A stretch of 64,000 nt of DNA from Pseudomonas sp. MMS21 TM103 (GCF_022132145.1 NZ_JAJISP010000004.1:124001-188000); one strand, 5' to 3'. Shown: positions 26,027-34,651, numbered from the stretch's first letter. Program-made: numbers and translations. Notes: generated from the letters alone by a model not told the origin.

Positions 26027-27481
26027 TCAGCCGAAGCCGAGCACAGCCTTGGTCTCCAGATACTCTTCCATCCCCTCGACGCCATATTCGCGGCCATTAC
26101 CCGATCGCTTGTAGCCACCGAAAGGAGCATGGGGATCCCAAGCGGGATGATTGATATGCACCTGACCACAGCGCAGACGGGCCGCGACAGCCCGCGTGCC
26201 GTCTAGATCTGCACCCTGGACGTGGGCACCGAGGCCGTAGACGGTGTCATTGGCGATCTCCACCGCTTCGTCGACGCTGTCATAGGGGATCAGCGCCAGC
26301 ACCGGACCGAAGACTTCTTCCTGGGCGATCGCCATCTTGCTGTGCACATCGGAAAAGACCGTGAGACAGGCGTAAAAGCCGCGCTGCAGATTCTCCGGTC
26401 GACCGGGACCGCCGCAGACCAGACGCGCGCCTTCGGCGATTGCGATGGCAATCATGTGCTGCACACGTTCGAACTGCGCGCGGTTGGCAATCGGTCCATG
26501 GGTGCTGCGTGCGGAACGTGGATCGCCGACGACGAATTCGGCCACCGCAGCGCGCACCAGCGCCTCGACCTCCGGCAGCCGGTCGCGGGGGACGATCATG
26601 CGAGTAGGGGCACTGCAGGACTGACCGAGATTGCGCAAGCATGCCGCCACGCCGAGCGGGATGGCTCGGGCCAGGTCAGCGTCCGCCAGTATGATGTTGG
26701 GCGACTTACCTCCCAGTTCCAGCGCCACCCGTTTGACAGTCGGCGCAGCCGCCTGGGTGACGAGCACCCCGGCGCGGGTTGAACCGGTGATGGAAATCAT
26801 GTCCACATCGGCATGCGCAGCGAGAGCCGCGCCGACCTCGGGACCGTCGCCGTTGACTAGGTTGAACACGCCAGCCGGTATTCCCGCGTCCTCGATCACT
26901 TCGGCGAAAAGCAGGGCGCTGAGGGGCGACAGCTCGCTCGGCTTCAGCACCAGGGTGCAGCCTGCCGCCAGTGCAGGGCCCACCTTGGCGGTGATCTGGT
27001 TAAGCGGCCAGTTCCATGGCGTGATCAGGCCACAGACGCCGATGGGCTCGCGCATGATGGCTGTCGTGCCGCGTTGGCTAACGAAGGGATAGCTGGTGGA
27101 AACATCGCGGGCGACGCGAATATGTTCCGCCGCAAGCGGCACCTGTGCAGCGCGCGCAGAGCAGATGGCCGCGCCCATCTCCAATGAGATTGCCTGGGCG
27201 AATAGTTCCGCACGCTCGAGGATCAAGGCATGGATCCTCCCCAGAAACCTGGCCCGCTCAGCCACGGGAGTCGCTGCCCAGCCGACAAAGGCGCGCCGCG
27301 CTGCTGCCACGGCTCGATCGACGTCTGCCACACCGCCCAGGGCGATCTCGGCGATCGGTTCTTCTGTAGAGGGGTCGATGACGGCGGCCCGACCCGAGAA
27401 CTCGGGCAGGGTCCACTCGCCGTCGATGAATGCTCGATCGAGCCGGCCGGAGTCCGTGAGGTGTTTGATTGGAGAGGTCAT
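26027..27481 (-). CDS. NAD-dependent aldehyde dehydrogenase
   Basis: A 484-residue aldehyde dehydrogenase. The ATG at 27481 overlaps the stop of the FAD oxidase gene upstream (ATGA), which settles the start; the open frame running another 88 codons upstream lies inside that gene. Motifs: TPWNWPLNQITAKV near 145, KPSELSPLSALL, ITGSTRAG near 225, the general-base Glu in LELGGKSPNI near 250, and the catalytic Cys in NLGQSCSAPTR near 285. The Ser-Cys-Ser-Ala-Pro-Thr active site places it near the broad-specificity 'AldA/Putative' ALDH group rather than GabD. It is the last gene of a four-gene coupled operon and should oxidise the aldehyde made by the adjacent FAD oxidase. Confidence 0.88.
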   Translation of the reverse strand: MTSPIKHLTDSGRLDRAFIDGEWTLPEFSGRAAVIDPSTEEPIAEIALGGVADVDRAVAAARRAFVGWAATPVAERARFLGRIHALILERAELFAQAISLEMGAAICSARAAQVPLAAEHIRVARDVSTSYPFVSQRGTTAIMREPIGVCGLITPWNWPLNQITAKVGPALAAGCTLVLKPSELSPLSALLFAEVIEDAGIPAGVFNLVNGDGPEVGAALAAHADVDMISITGSTRAGVLVTQAAAPTVKRVALELGGKSPNIILADADLARAIPLGVAACLRNLGQSCSAPTRMIVPRDRLPEVEALVRAAVAEFVVGDPRSARSTHGPIANRAQFERVQHMIAIAIAEGARLVCGGPGRPENLQRGFYACLTVFSDVHSKMAIAQEEVFGPVLALIPYDSVDEAVEIANDTVYGLGAHVQGADLDGTRAVAARLRCGQVHINHPAWDPHAPFGGYKRSGNGREYGVEGMEEYLETKAVLGFG

Positions 27482-28752
27482 TGGAGGAGATCCTTCAGGC
27501 GGTAATAGGCGCCCACGATGGGCAGGAACCAGGGCGGGCCAACATGGCCGGGGATGGCGGGCCAGTCGAAGTCCCTCCATGGATTGAGCTCGACCCGCCC
27601 GTCCATGACCTCGGCCATGAAGGTGCCCATATGGGTGGACATCTGCGTGCCGTGACCGCTGTAGCCCATCGAGTAGAAGATCCCGTTGCGCTCGCCGGCG
27701 CGCGGCAGACGGTCGCGGGTCATGTCCACCATCCCGCCCCAGCAATAATCGATGCGCGTGTCGGCGAGCCCCGGAAAGACCTCGATCATCGCGCGTCGCA
27801 AGATGGCACCGCTCTTGGCATCGGATTCGGGATTGGAAACGGCGAAGCGTGCGCGCCCGCCGAAAAGCAGCCGGTTGTCCGGCGTTACGCGGAAGTAGTT
27901 CACCAGGTTCTTGGTGTCGGTCATCATCCGCCGCTTCGGCAGCAACTGGTCCAGCACGGCGGCAGGCAGAGGTTCGGTCACGATGATGAAAGCCCCGACC
28001 GGGACGATACGGCGGCGGATCCAGCCAAGCGGCCCCACCTGGGATATGCCGCTGGCGAGAAGGACCTGAGAGGCGATGATGCGCCCGCGCGGCGTGCTGA
28101 TTTCATGCCCCCCCTGGACGGGACGGATGCCCATGACCGGGGTGTGCTGATGAATTTCCGCGCCGCGGCGGGCGGCCGCTTCGGCCAGACCCGTGACGAA
28201 GCGCCCCACATGCATGCCGGCACTCTTTTCATAGAGCATGCCGCCGAAATAGCGTTGTGAAGCAAGCTCGCCCGGCAGCTCGGCCTGAGTCACCATCCGT
28301 GTCTCGGGATCGGCTTGTGCGGCGAGCAGCGCCTGGGTGCGGGCAAGCTTTTCATAGTGCTCCGGTTTAGCCGCGAGCTTGAGCTTGCCGGTACGGGCGA
28401 AACTGCAATCGATTGCTTCCTCGCGCACGATGCGCTCGACCGTGTCCACCCCGGCATCGAAGCTGCGATAGAGACGGTTGGCCACCTCCGGACCCAATTT
28501 CGCGGCCATGGCCGCGTAGTCCTGGGCAAAGCCGTTGTTGCACATACCGCCGTTGCGGCCGGAGGCGGCGCATCCCACCGTCTGCGCTTCGCACACCACG
28601 ACGCGCGCGCCCTTCTTGGCCAGGGCCAATGCTGCCGACGAGCCGGTAAGCCCGCCGCCGACGATGAGCACATCCGCCTTGCCCGCCACCGGCTCCTGCG
28701 AACCTGCGGTGAACGCTGGGGCGGTATCCAACCAGTAGGAGGTGAGCTTCAT
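27478..28752 (-). CDS. FAD-dependent amine/amino acid oxidoreductase, PuuB/PauB-like (second copy)
   Basis: A 424-residue flavoprotein, collinear with and the same length as the oxidase at 17654-18928. The FAD motif VLIVGGGLTGSSAALALAKK is at residues 28-47, GRNGGMCNNG follows near 70, VTPDNRLLFGGRARF is near 300, and MGYSGHGTQMS near 365. It shares the C-terminal NPWRDFDWPAIPGH segment with its paralogue. It oxidises a C-N bond of an amino compound with release of an aldehyde or imine. It starts five bases after the RidA gene and overlaps the aldehyde dehydrogenase gene that follows, so imine removal and aldehyde oxidation are encoded next to the enzyme needing them. It has diverged enough from its paralogue to suggest separate substrates. 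Confidence 0.88.
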   Translation of the reverse strand: MKLTSYWLDTAPAFTAGSQEPVAGKADVLIVGGGLTGSSAALALAKKGARVVVCEAQTVGCAASGRNGGMCNNGFAQDYAAMAAKLGPEVANRLYRSFDAGVDTVERIVREEAIDCSFARTGKLKLAAKPEHYEKLARTQALLAAQADPETRMVTQAELPGELASQRYFGGMLYEKSAGMHVGRFVTGLAEAAARRGAEIHQHTPVMGIRPVQGGHEISTPRGRIIASQVLLASGISQVGPLGWIRRRIVPVGAFIIVTEPLPAAVLDQLLPKRRMMTDTKNLVNYFRVTPDNRLLFGGRARFAVSNPESDAKSGAILRRAMIEVFPGLADTRIDYCWGGMVDMTRDRLPRAGERNGIFYSMGYSGHGTQMSTHMGTFMAEVMDGRVELNPWRDFDWPAIPGHVGPPWFLPIVGAYYRLKDLLQ

Positions 28753-28757
28753 GGCTG

Positions 28758-29156
28758 TTACCCAGCCTCGGGCGCTGCGGCCATGGCGTCGATCTCGACC
28801 AGATAGCCGTAGTGCAGTTCAGGAACGGGAACGACGCTGCGTGCCGGCCGCGCCGCCCCCATGATTTCGCCATAAACGGCGTTGAACGACGGCCAGTTGG
28901 CAACGCCAACGATGTACGCCGTAACCTTGACCAGATGTTGCGGACCCAGGCCCGCATGGGCCAGTACGTTGAGCAGGTTGGCCATGGCTTGCCGCACCTG
29001 ATCCTCGAAGGAAAGATCCGCCGTGTGGCTGCCGTCGGGACGTACCGGCAACTGACCGGAAACATGCACCAAGCCCCCGTGTCGGATCGCCATGCTGTAA
29101 TGGCCCTGGGGCGGCAAGGCGTTCGGGACCGTAATCGGAATTGGCAGGTCGGTCAT
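28758..29156 (-). CDS. RidA family protein (enamine/imine deaminase)
   Basis: A 132-residue RidA/YjgF protein when started at 29156, where its ATG overlaps the stop of the PLP-enzyme gene (ATGA); an ATG eight codons upstream lies within that gene. Signature elements: GLVHVSGQLP near 30, a GLGPQHLVKVTAYI segment near 72, the active-site Arg in GAARPARSVVPV near 100, and the VEIDAMA block near 118. RidA proteins hydrolyse reactive enamine/imine intermediates such as 2-aminoacrylate to the keto acid and ammonia. Its place between a PLP lyase/dehydratase and a FAD oxidase, both imine producers, fits that role. Confidence 0.88.
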   Translation of the reverse strand: MTDLPIPITVPNALPPQGHYSMAIRHGGLVHVSGQLPVRPDGSHTADLSFEDQVRQAMANLLNVLAHAGLGPQHLVKVTAYIVGVANWPSFNAVYGEIMGAARPARSVVPVPELHYGYLVEIDAMAAAPEAG

Positions 29157-30340
29157 CACCACCCCCTCATCCGCGGCCACTGGGCTTCGATTCTCGGGCC
29201 GCCGATAATCACTTGATAGGCCGAATGCTGCGCGCCGGTGGCGCAGGCATGGTTGGGCAGGATGCGCAGCCGGGTACCCATGGGCAGGTCGGGCAGGGTC
29301 TGGTCGCTGCCGGAGCGCAGCGTCAGGATGCCATGCTCCTGACTGGCCTGATCGACGATAAGGTCTGGATAAAGGCGACCCTCAAGGTCGCAAACCAGAC
29401 CATAGCCCTGATCGACGGTCTGGTTGCTGGTGCCACGATCACGGGACATCGACATCCAACCGGCATCCACCAGAATCCAGCCTTTCTCCGCTTTCTTGCC
29501 GATCACCGTTGTCAGCACCGAAAGGGCTATATCGTCGATGCGGCACACGCCGATGCCGTGCATGACCAGGTCGAAGAACATGTAGACCCCGGCGCGAACC
29601 TCGGTCACTCCTTCGAGGCTGCGAGCGAAATGCGCGGTGGGTGTGGAACCGACACTGACGATGGCACAGGGGTAACCGCGGCTTCGCAGCGCCTCGGCCG
29701 CAACGACAGCCGCAACCCGTTCGCCTTCTGCGGCGACCACCAGATCCTCTGGTGTGTTCAGGCCATAAGACTCGCCGGCATGGGTCAGGACACCGGCCAG
29801 CTCGACCCCGGCCTCGCGAAGGCTTGCAGCTACTTCGATGAGCAGCGGATCGCTGGGCATGAGTCCGCCGCGATGGCCGTCGCAGTCGATTTCGATCAGT
29901 GCGCAAGGCATCACGCCGGCCGCCTTGCCTGCTGCGCCGAGCGCCCTGGCCTGCTCCGGAGTGTCCAGCACCACCTTCAGGTCGACGCCCGTGGCGCGAA
30001 GGCTCAGCGCCCGTTCGGCCTTGTCGGGCGAGAGACCGACCGCATAGGTGATGTCACGAAAGCCATGACTGGCAAAATACTCCGCCTCCGCAAGCGTGGA
30101 GACCGTAATCGGACCAGGCAGGTCTGGAAACAGGCGTCTTGCGACGTCGATGGATTTCGCGCTTTTCAGATGCGGGCGCAACCTGACCCCGTGCGCCGCC
30201 ATGCGTGTGGCAAGCCGCTCGATATTGCGATCCAGCCGGTCACGGTCCAAAACCAGCGCGGGCGTAGGCAGTGTCTCCAGGGACGGGGCGGCGCCTGCTG
30301 CCAATGCAGAAGATGGGTGAGTCGAGTTGACCGTATTCAT
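29156..30340 (-). CDS. DSD1-family PLP-dependent enzyme (D-threonine aldolase / D-serine dehydratase-like)
   Basis: A 394-residue fold-type III PLP protein with the alanine-racemase N-terminal barrel. The PLP Lys is within RLRPHLKSAKS near residue 58, conserved blocks are VSTLAEAEYFASHG and CALIEIDCDGHRGG, and a C-terminal metal site is present as PNHACATGA near residue 360 (His-x-Cys, as in D-serine dehydratase and D-threonine aldolase). The family either splits D-threo-type beta-hydroxy amino acids to glycine and an aldehyde or dehydrates D-serine/D-threo-3-hydroxyaspartate. It is the first gene of the operon, facing a divergent LysR regulator 172 bases away. BhcC, the beta-hydroxyaspartate aldolase, belongs to the same family, so aldolase and dehydratase are both possible. 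Confidence 0.85.
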   Translation of the reverse strand: MNTVNSTHPSSALAAGAAPSLETLPTPALVLDRDRLDRNIERLATRMAAHGVRLRPHLKSAKSIDVARRLFPDLPGPITVSTLAEAEYFASHGFRDITYAVGLSPDKAERALSLRATGVDLKVVLDTPEQARALGAAGKAAGVMPCALIEIDCDGHRGGLMPSDPLLIEVAASLREAGVELAGVLTHAGESYGLNTPEDLVVAAEGERVAAVVAAEALRSRGYPCAIVSVGSTPTAHFARSLEGVTEVRAGVYMFFDLVMHGIGVCRIDDIALSVLTTVIGKKAEKGWILVDAGWMSMSRDRGTSNQTVDQGYGLVCDLEGRLYPDLIVDQASQEHGILTLRSGSDQTLPDLPMGTRLRILPNHACATGAQHSAYQVIIGGPRIEAQWPRMRGW

Positions 30341-30512
30341 TTGCTAACGGTTCCCTGATCTGGTGACTGACTGCTGGGCGCGAAGACTCGCGCTTGCCCG
30401 CAAGGCGACCGCGATAAGCATCGTTGGCACTTGCGGCGACAGGTTTATCTTGCAAGCAAAAGGTAAACGTGGGAATTAACGACTTTTAAATAATAGATTT
30501 AGGCTGGACTTA

Positions 30513-31430
30513 ATGATTACTTCGGACGATCTTGCCTTTTTCTCGGTGCTGGCCAGCTCAGCCTCGCTGGCGGAGAGCGCGAGAAAGCTGAACGTCACAC
30601 CGCCTGCCGTCACCCAGCGGCTCCGCGCGCTGGAAGAGCGGATCGGCGTGCGCCTCATCGATCGTTCCGGGCGTCGCCTCAGCCTTACCGATGAAGGCTC
30701 GCTCGTCGCAGCCCATGGCCTGATCGTCAACGAGGCCCTGGAGACGCTCGCCGAAGCCTTGGCGGACCGCAAGGGCGCGGTCAGCGGACACCTTAGGATC
30801 GCCGCGCCGCATGGATTCGGCAGTTTCTATGTCGCACCTGTGGTGGAGGCATTCGCCCACGCGCACCGCGGGGTGACAGTAACGCTGGAGCTGTCGGATC
30901 ATCCGGCCGCACTGCTCATCGACAGCTACGATCTGGTTGTCCACATTGGCGCACCCGGCCGTATGGAGCAGGTGGTAACGACGTTGGCGCCGAACCGGCG
31001 GATACTCTGCGCCAGTCCGACCTATCTGGATAATGCCGCGCCGATTTCAGCTCCCACCGACCTCGCCCAGCATCGTTGCCTCGCCATTCGCGAGAACGAC
31101 GAGGACGTGACGCTCTGGCGCTTCAAGGATGCGCGGCAGGAGACGGCGACCGTTCGCGTGAACCCCGTCATGTCCAGCAACAATGGCGCGGTGATCCATG
31201 ATTGGGCCCTCGCCGGGCTCGGCATCGTGATTCGATCCGAATGGAACGTTGCCGATGATCTCGCCGAAGGCCGCCTCAGGCGCATTCTGCCGGATTGGGA
31301 GATCCCGCCCGCCGATGTCGTCGCTATGCTTGGCCCCCGCCATGGGCGAAGTGCGCGAACGACTGCTTTCCTGGCGATGCTCAGGGAAGCGCTGACGCCG
31401 ACGCCTTGGCGAGCAGAAAAGCCCGGTTAA
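30513..31430 (+). CDS. LysR-type transcriptional regulator
   Basis: A 305-residue LTTR. The N-terminal winged helix-turn-helix spans about residues 5-65 (SLAESARKLNVTPPAVTQRL as the recognition element, then LEERIGVRLIDRSGRRLSLT). The co-inducer domain follows from about 90. It is divergent from the PLP-enzyme/RidA/oxidase/ALDH operon, with a 172-base spacer that is AT-rich near its start, the classical arrangement for an LTTR controlling its neighbour. The GNAT-cupin and porin genes on the other side could also be targets, since both carry the same upstream sequence. Confidence 0.9.
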   Translation: MITSDDLAFFSVLASSASLAESARKLNVTPPAVTQRLRALEERIGVRLIDRSGRRLSLTDEGSLVAAHGLIVNEALETLAEALADRKGAVSGHLRIAAPHGFGSFYVAPVVEAFAHAHRGVTVTLELSDHPAALLIDSYDLVVHIGAPGRMEQVVTTLAPNRRILCASPTYLDNAAPISAPTDLAQHRCLAIRENDEDVTLWRFKDARQETATVRVNPVMSSNNGAVIHDWALAGLGIVIRSEWNVADDLAEGRLRRILPDWEIPPADVVAMLGPRHGRSARTTAFLAMLREALTPTPWRAEKPG

Positions 31431-31711
31431 CGGACATACCGCCGAGCGCACTCGCTTCAATACAGCGTCGCCCCAACTTGCGCTGTATGCCGATCCGCTA
31501 CGACCTCTACCTGGCGCGCCGCCTCCCTATGGCCTGCTATATCGAGGGCGACGATTGCGACGGCAGCATGGCCGATCAGGATCCGAATCCCGCCCGTCTC
31601 GGCTGGGCCGACAACGACGAAAAACTCGGGCTGATATCGATTGGGGCTTAGCGCTGTTCGAGCGCCCGCCGTGCCTTTTCCGGCGCAGGGACTTTGCCTC
31701 TCCGCCAGAAT
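31431..31711. other. intergenic region before the porin regulatory block
   Basis: About 280 bases after the LysR stop. One frame running out of the LysR region encodes an acidic 55-residue tail (MADQDPNPARLGWADNDEKL near its end), but with no ribosome site and no family I recognise. The following regulatory block is listed separately. Confidence 0.35.
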
Positions 31712-31840
31712 CAGCCAAGCATTTACTGCTGACAGCGAACCCCGTCCAAGTAAAAAATTTGGCCTATAGCGCCGCTACTTGGGGAATCTGCCGAATTGCC
31801 TTCAGCCCCTTGCCAGGCCCCGGCGCCAGTGGGATACAGA
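31712..31840 (+). promoter_or_regulatory. duplicated regulatory block, copy A, upstream of the OprD porin
   Basis: Starts with CAGCCAAGCATTTACTGCTG (31712). Sixty-nine bases after that start comes a long identical block beginning GGGGAATCTGCCGAATTGCC (31781). TTGCCA (31810-31815) and GATACA (31833-31838) are 17 bases apart and fit a sigma-70 promoter. The same elements with the same 69-base and 17-base spacings recur at 33546-33672 before the GNAT gene. The two core hexamers are conserved while the spacer between them has diverged, as expected of functional sites. Confidence 0.7.
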
Positions 31841-31932
31841 CGCCGCGCCTGGGCGAGTTAAGCCCGGCCGCGCCAGTTCTTCAGCGGTTCTTCTGAACGG
31901 CTACGCGAATAATAAAATCAGTGGAGTAGACC

Positions 31933-33270
31933 ATGAACGTCGTGAAACCCAGCTTTCTAGCCCTGGCGGTTACCGCCGCCGCCGCGCAACTGGCCGTAGC
32001 CGGCCAGCAGCAAGCCAATGGCTTTATCGAGGACAGCAGCCTGAATCTGCTCAACCGCAACTTCTACATGAACCGCGATTTCCGTCATGGCGGCAGCAAC
32101 AGCCAGGGCATCAACGGCGCCAAGCCTGCCAGCGAGCGCAACGGCTATCGCGAGGCGTGGGCGCATGGGGCCATGCTCAACTTTGAGTCCGGGTTCACCC
32201 AAGGCATCGTCGGCTTTGGTACCGATGCCTTCGCCTACGGCGGTGTCAAGCTGGACACCGGTCGCGGCCGGGTCGGCAATGGTCTGCTGCCGATCAGCAA
32301 CAACAAGACTGCCGACGCCGAAGTGCCTGATGCCTATGGCGAGATCGGCGGCGCGGTGAAGATGCGCGTGTCCTCCACCGTGCTGAAGTACGGCGAACAA
32401 CGCCCGACCGCTCCGGTATTCGCCATGGGCGACAGCCGCCTGCTGCCAGAAGTTGCCACCGGCATCCAACTGTCGAGCAACGAATTCGATGCGTTGTCCT
32501 TCGAGGCCGGCCACTTCACCGCGTACAACGGTAGAAACTCGACCAACTCCGATGACGGCCTATTCACCAGCTACGCGGGAGCCGAAGCCGACAGCGTCGA
32601 CTTCATCGGCGGCACCTACAAGGTCAGCGACAACCTCAGTCTTACAGCTTACGCCAGCGAGGCTGAAGAACTCTGGCGCCAGTACTTCGGCTATGCCTCC
32701 TACAGCATTCCGCTGGCCGACCAGCAATCGCTGAGCTTTTCCCTGGCGGCCTACAAGACTAGCGATCAGGGCGAAGCCCGTGCCGGCGAACTCGACACCA
32801 CCAGTTGGTCGGCCAAGGCCGCCTACGCCTTCGGCCCGCACAAGCTCAGCCTGGCCTACCAGAAGATCGATGGCGACGAGTTCTTCGACTACATCGGCGC
32901 TGACTCGATCTGGCTGGCCAACTCGGTGCAGTACTCCGACTTCAACGCGCCCAACGAGCGCTCCGTGCAGGTCCGTTATGACTTGAACATGGCCAGCTTC
33001 GGCGTACCGGGCCTGACCCTCATGACCCGCTACGTCAAAGGCGACCAGATCGACGGCACCAAGGCCGACCCGAATGGCTCATTCGCCGGCTGGGCCGGCG
33101 ACGACGAGAAGCATTGGGAGCGTGATCTGGAAGCCAAATACGTGGTCCAGTCGGGCTCGGCCAAGGATCTGTCCTTCCGCCTGCGCCAGGCCACCCACCG
33201 CTCCACCGGATTCGATAGCGATGTCGATGATCTGCGCCTGATCATCGAGTATCCGCTGAGCATTCTGTAA
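31933..33270 (+). CDS. OprD-family outer-membrane porin
   Basis: A 445-residue OprD/OccD-OccK type porin. A signal peptide (MNVVKPSFLALAVTAAAAQL, cleavage after AVAG near residue 24) is followed by the family's hallmark GFIEDSSLNLLNRNFYMNRD. Alternating amphipathic strands follow and the chain ends in IEYPLSIL, lacking the aromatic terminus usual for the family (it ends in Leu). It forms an 18-strand channel for small carboxylates or amino acids. GGAG sits eight bases before the ATG. The gene is bounded by the duplicated promoter block and by a terminator, so it is monocistronic. Lying next to amino-acid oxidation genes, it probably admits their substrate. Confidence 0.9.
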   Translation: MNVVKPSFLALAVTAAAAQLAVAGQQQANGFIEDSSLNLLNRNFYMNRDFRHGGSNSQGINGAKPASERNGYREAWAHGAMLNFESGFTQGIVGFGTDAFAYGGVKLDTGRGRVGNGLLPISNNKTADAEVPDAYGEIGGAVKMRVSSTVLKYGEQRPTAPVFAMGDSRLLPEVATGIQLSSNEFDALSFEAGHFTAYNGRNSTNSDDGLFTSYAGAEADSVDFIGGTYKVSDNLSLTAYASEAEELWRQYFGYASYSIPLADQQSLSFSLAAYKTSDQGEARAGELDTTSWSAKAAYAFGPHKLSLAYQKIDGDEFFDYIGADSIWLANSVQYSDFNAPNERSVQVRYDLNMASFGVPGLTLMTRYVKGDQIDGTKADPNGSFAGWAGDDEKHWERDLEAKYVVQSGSAKDLSFRLRQATHRSTGFDSDVDDLRLIIEYPLSIL

Positions 33271-33344
33271 GCGCCGTTACCGGTTCGTTTTACCGCGGGC
33301 CGGCCGATATTTCTTAAAGGCATCATCCACGCTCCTTTGCCTTG

Positions 33345-33374
33345 AGACGCCCAGCCGGGCGTCTTTCTTTTAGT
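33345..33374 (+). terminator. rho-independent terminator after the porin gene
   Basis: Perfect stem AGACGCCC (33345-33352) / GGGCGTCT (33357-33364) with an AGCC loop, followed by TTCTTTT. About 75 bases past the porin stop. Confidence 0.85.
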
Positions 33375-33545
33375 CTTATACAGCCTGGTCTTAGCGCAGA
33401 CAGAACGTTCGCAGTACCAGCGGAACAGAACGGCACCTGCTGAAGAGCTCTGCTGCGAGCGAAGGCAAAGGACCCTATCAAGCACACCCGTGGAGCAAGA
33501 ATCGATCGGTGCAAAGCCTTTGACTTTGACCTTCCCTCAGAAAAA

Positions 33546-33674
33546 CAGCCAAGCATTTACTGCTGATAGTGACTCTCGTTTAAGTAAGAAATATCGACTG
33601 TAGAACCACCGCATGGGGAATCTGCCGAATTGCCTTCAGCCCCTTGCCAGGCCGCGCCACAGGTGGGATACAGC
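33546..33674 (+). promoter_or_regulatory. duplicated regulatory block, copy B, upstream of the GNAT-cupin pair
   Basis: Second copy of the 31712-31840 block: CAGCCAAGCATTTACTGCTG at 33546, GGGGAATCTGCCGAATTGCC at 33615, TTGCCA at 33644-33649 and GATACA at 33667-33672, with the same internal spacings as copy A. The middle differs mainly by C/T and A/G changes. It should drive the GNAT and cupin genes from the same signal as the porin. Confidence 0.7.
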
Positions 33675-33727
33675 CTTATACCCGGCGAGAATTTTCCGCC
33701 GCACGCAGCCAACAACGGAGCCCTACC

Positions 33728-34585
33728 ATGTCCGTCGCTCAACGCCCTTCCTACCTTTATCGCCCCATGACCGCCGAGGATGTAGCGGCGGCCCATGCCT
33801 TGTCAGTGCTGTTGAAGTGGCCCCATCGCCTGGAGGATTGGGCCATGCTGCAACGCGTCGCTGAGGGCTTCGTGGTAGAGGACAACGGCCGCATGATCGG
33901 CACCGCATTCGCTTGCCCGCAGGGCGCTTACGCCACCATCGGCCTGGTGATCGTCAGCGACGAGTACCAGGGCCAAGGCATTGGCCGCAAGTTGATGGAA
34001 CTGGCACTCGAGGCCTGCACGCCGCGCACCGCCATACTCAACGCCACACTCGCGGGTGTCCCGCTGTACGCCAGCCAAGGCTTCGTCGAGGTCGGTCAGA
34101 TCCACCAGCATCAGGGCCAGGCACAAGCCGCCGAGCCCCCTGCCCTACCAGCCGGTGAACTGTGCCGACCTTTGACCGCAGCCGATCGGGTTCGCCAGCT
34201 CGAGCTGGCCAATGCCGGTAGCGGGCTGAACCGCGAAAGCTTACTCAACGACCTGTTCGATGTCGTCGAACACTCGGTCGGTATCGAGCGCGACGGTCAG
34301 CTACGCGCCTTCGCGATGCTGCGTCCGTTCGGCCGTGGCCGCTGTATCGGCCCGGTCATCGCGGAAAACCTCGAGCAGGCCAAATACCTGATAGCTGTGT
34401 TGCTGGCGCAAGTGCCGGAGGCTTTCGTACGCATCGATATTCCGGCAGATAGCGGCCTGTCCGATTGGCTCGAAGCAGCTGGCCTGAAGCAAGTCGACAA
34501 GGTCGCGCAAATGGCCCGCGGAACGCCGCCGCGCGCTGTCGGCGGCGTCAAGCAATTCGCCCTGGTGACTCAGGCCATTGGCTGA
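33728..34585 (+). CDS. GNAT family N-acetyltransferase, two-domain
   Basis: A 285-residue protein when started at 33728 (MSVAQRPS), which has GGAG eight bases upstream; the frame is open 28 codons further but that part lies over the promoter. The N-terminal GNAT domain spans about residues 10-130, with the acetyl-CoA pyrophosphate loop SDEYQGQGIGRKLMEL near 80. The C-terminal half (about 145-285) resembles the acetyltransf_18-type second domain. The substrate is unknown. It is followed after 66 bases by a cupin gene and preceded by regulatory block B, so the pair likely handles the compound taken in by the coregulated porin. Confidence 0.85.
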   Translation: MSVAQRPSYLYRPMTAEDVAAAHALSVLLKWPHRLEDWAMLQRVAEGFVVEDNGRMIGTAFACPQGAYATIGLVIVSDEYQGQGIGRKLMELALEACTPRTAILNATLAGVPLYASQGFVEVGQIHQHQGQAQAAEPPALPAGELCRPLTAADRVRQLELANAGSGLNRESLLNDLFDVVEHSVGIERDGQLRAFAMLRPFGRGRCIGPVIAENLEQAKYLIAVLLAQVPEAFVRIDIPADSGLSDWLEAAGLKQVDKVAQMARGTPPRAVGGVKQFALVTQAIG

Positions 34586-34651
34586 CGAGAGCAGCCCTTG
34601 CCATGAGCATTTCCGCCCCTTTACCCATAACATTTCCTGGAGATAGCCCTG

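Noticed and set aside
21705..30340. A complete beta-hydroxyaspartate cycle
   Set aside because: No aspartate-glyoxylate aminotransferase (BhcA) is present and the genes are in two separate operons. Only family-level similarity to three of the enzymes is claimed.
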